The notes under the pieces were generated by a model that did not search any database, was not told the origin of the DNA, and saw nothing but the letters and a program-made list of their open reading frames with translations. A stretch of 64,000 bases of DNA from Verrucomicrobiales bacterium (GTDB lineage Bacteria > Verrucomicrobiota > Verrucomicrobiia > Verrucomicrobiales > DEV007), in assembly GCA_002726915.1 (NCBI GenBank), contig PBSY01000060.1, positions 101,834-165,833 of the forward strand. The letters run 5' to 3'. Position 1 is the stretch's first letter, and every line of letters starts with the position of its first letter. This document shows positions 63,931-64,000 of the stretch, piece by piece. The position numbers were made by a program, and so were the translations under genes.

Positions 63931-64000
63931 CAGGAGGAAAGGGAAGCGCAAAGCCACCCTACCTGCAAGGTAAAGGATCCCGCACCTTCGCAGATTCCGG

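Overview
The window reads as a chromosomal segment of a Planctomycetes–Verrucomicrobia-type bacterium, most likely a marine member of Verrucomicrobiota. This is inferred from gene content only: a VWA/DUF4175/prenyltransferase-fold membrane cluster, an SHD1-domain secreted protein, a sulfatase, a Tat-exported Gfo/Idh/MocA oxidoreductase, a single-chain SecDF, a TPR-tailed Ser/Thr kinase and an Ebo-cluster gene. No rRNA, tRNA, CRISPR array, insertion sequence or prophage was recognised. Shine-Dalgarno sequences are weak or absent at many starts, and GTG/TTG starts occur.

Layout. 1-5.5 kb (+): end of a VWA-type membrane protein, a large DUF4175-like protein and a secreted alpha/alpha-toroid protein. 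5.5-10.3 kb (+): lipB, an FHA-class III cyclase and a Ser/Thr kinase with TPR tail. 10.2-15.9 kb (-): six-gene operon built around glucosyl-3-phosphoglycerate synthase and a GT4 glycosyltransferase, probably for a glucosylglycerate-type compatible solute; a decayed second GT4 gene lies next to it on the other strand. 16.6-22.6 kb (-): PaaK-like ligase, LolD/MacB-type ABC exporter and a frameshifted secreted protein. 22.7-25.3 kb (-): DMT-like membrane protein, thioesterase, prfA, rpmE. 25.6-27.5 kb (+): sulfatase. 27.5-30.8 kb (-): frameshifted moeA, aroF-type DAHP synthase, squalene/phytoene synthase. 31.3-35.5 kb (+): tgt-yajC-secDF. 35.7-41.3 kb (-): leuB-pyrF-pyrE-guaB-guaA. 41.4-44.6 kb (-): SHD1 protein, aldo/keto reductase, two small envelope proteins. 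44.7-50.9 kb (+): RppH-type Nudix hydrolase, double-receiver hybrid histidine kinase, fusA, with a broken minus-strand gene between the last two. 51.2-54.9 kb: rarA and two proteins of unknown function. 55.1-55.7 kb (-): two tandem decayed Hsp20 genes. 56.1-59 kb (+): HAD phosphatase, Gfo/Idh/MocA oxidoreductase, aroD. 59-61.7 kb (-): HAD protein, TIGR01777-type epimerase, REC-DHp protein. 62-64 kb: azurin/plastocyanin-like cupredoxin (+) and eboE (-), probably the edge of an Ebo cluster.

Most genes are housekeeping: nucleotide, aromatic and leucine biosynthesis, translation and secretion. The notable features are accessory. They are (i) the GpgS/GT4 operon with a G9 tract in the GT4 start region and a GT4 relic beside it, (ii) three genes broken at short G homopolymers, which may be real decay, phase variation or sequencing error, (iii) the tandem Hsp20 relics, (iv) a tRNA-guanine transglycosylase with an altered zinc site, and (v) the FHA-cyclase/kinase pair and the REC-DHp protein as unusual signalling parts.
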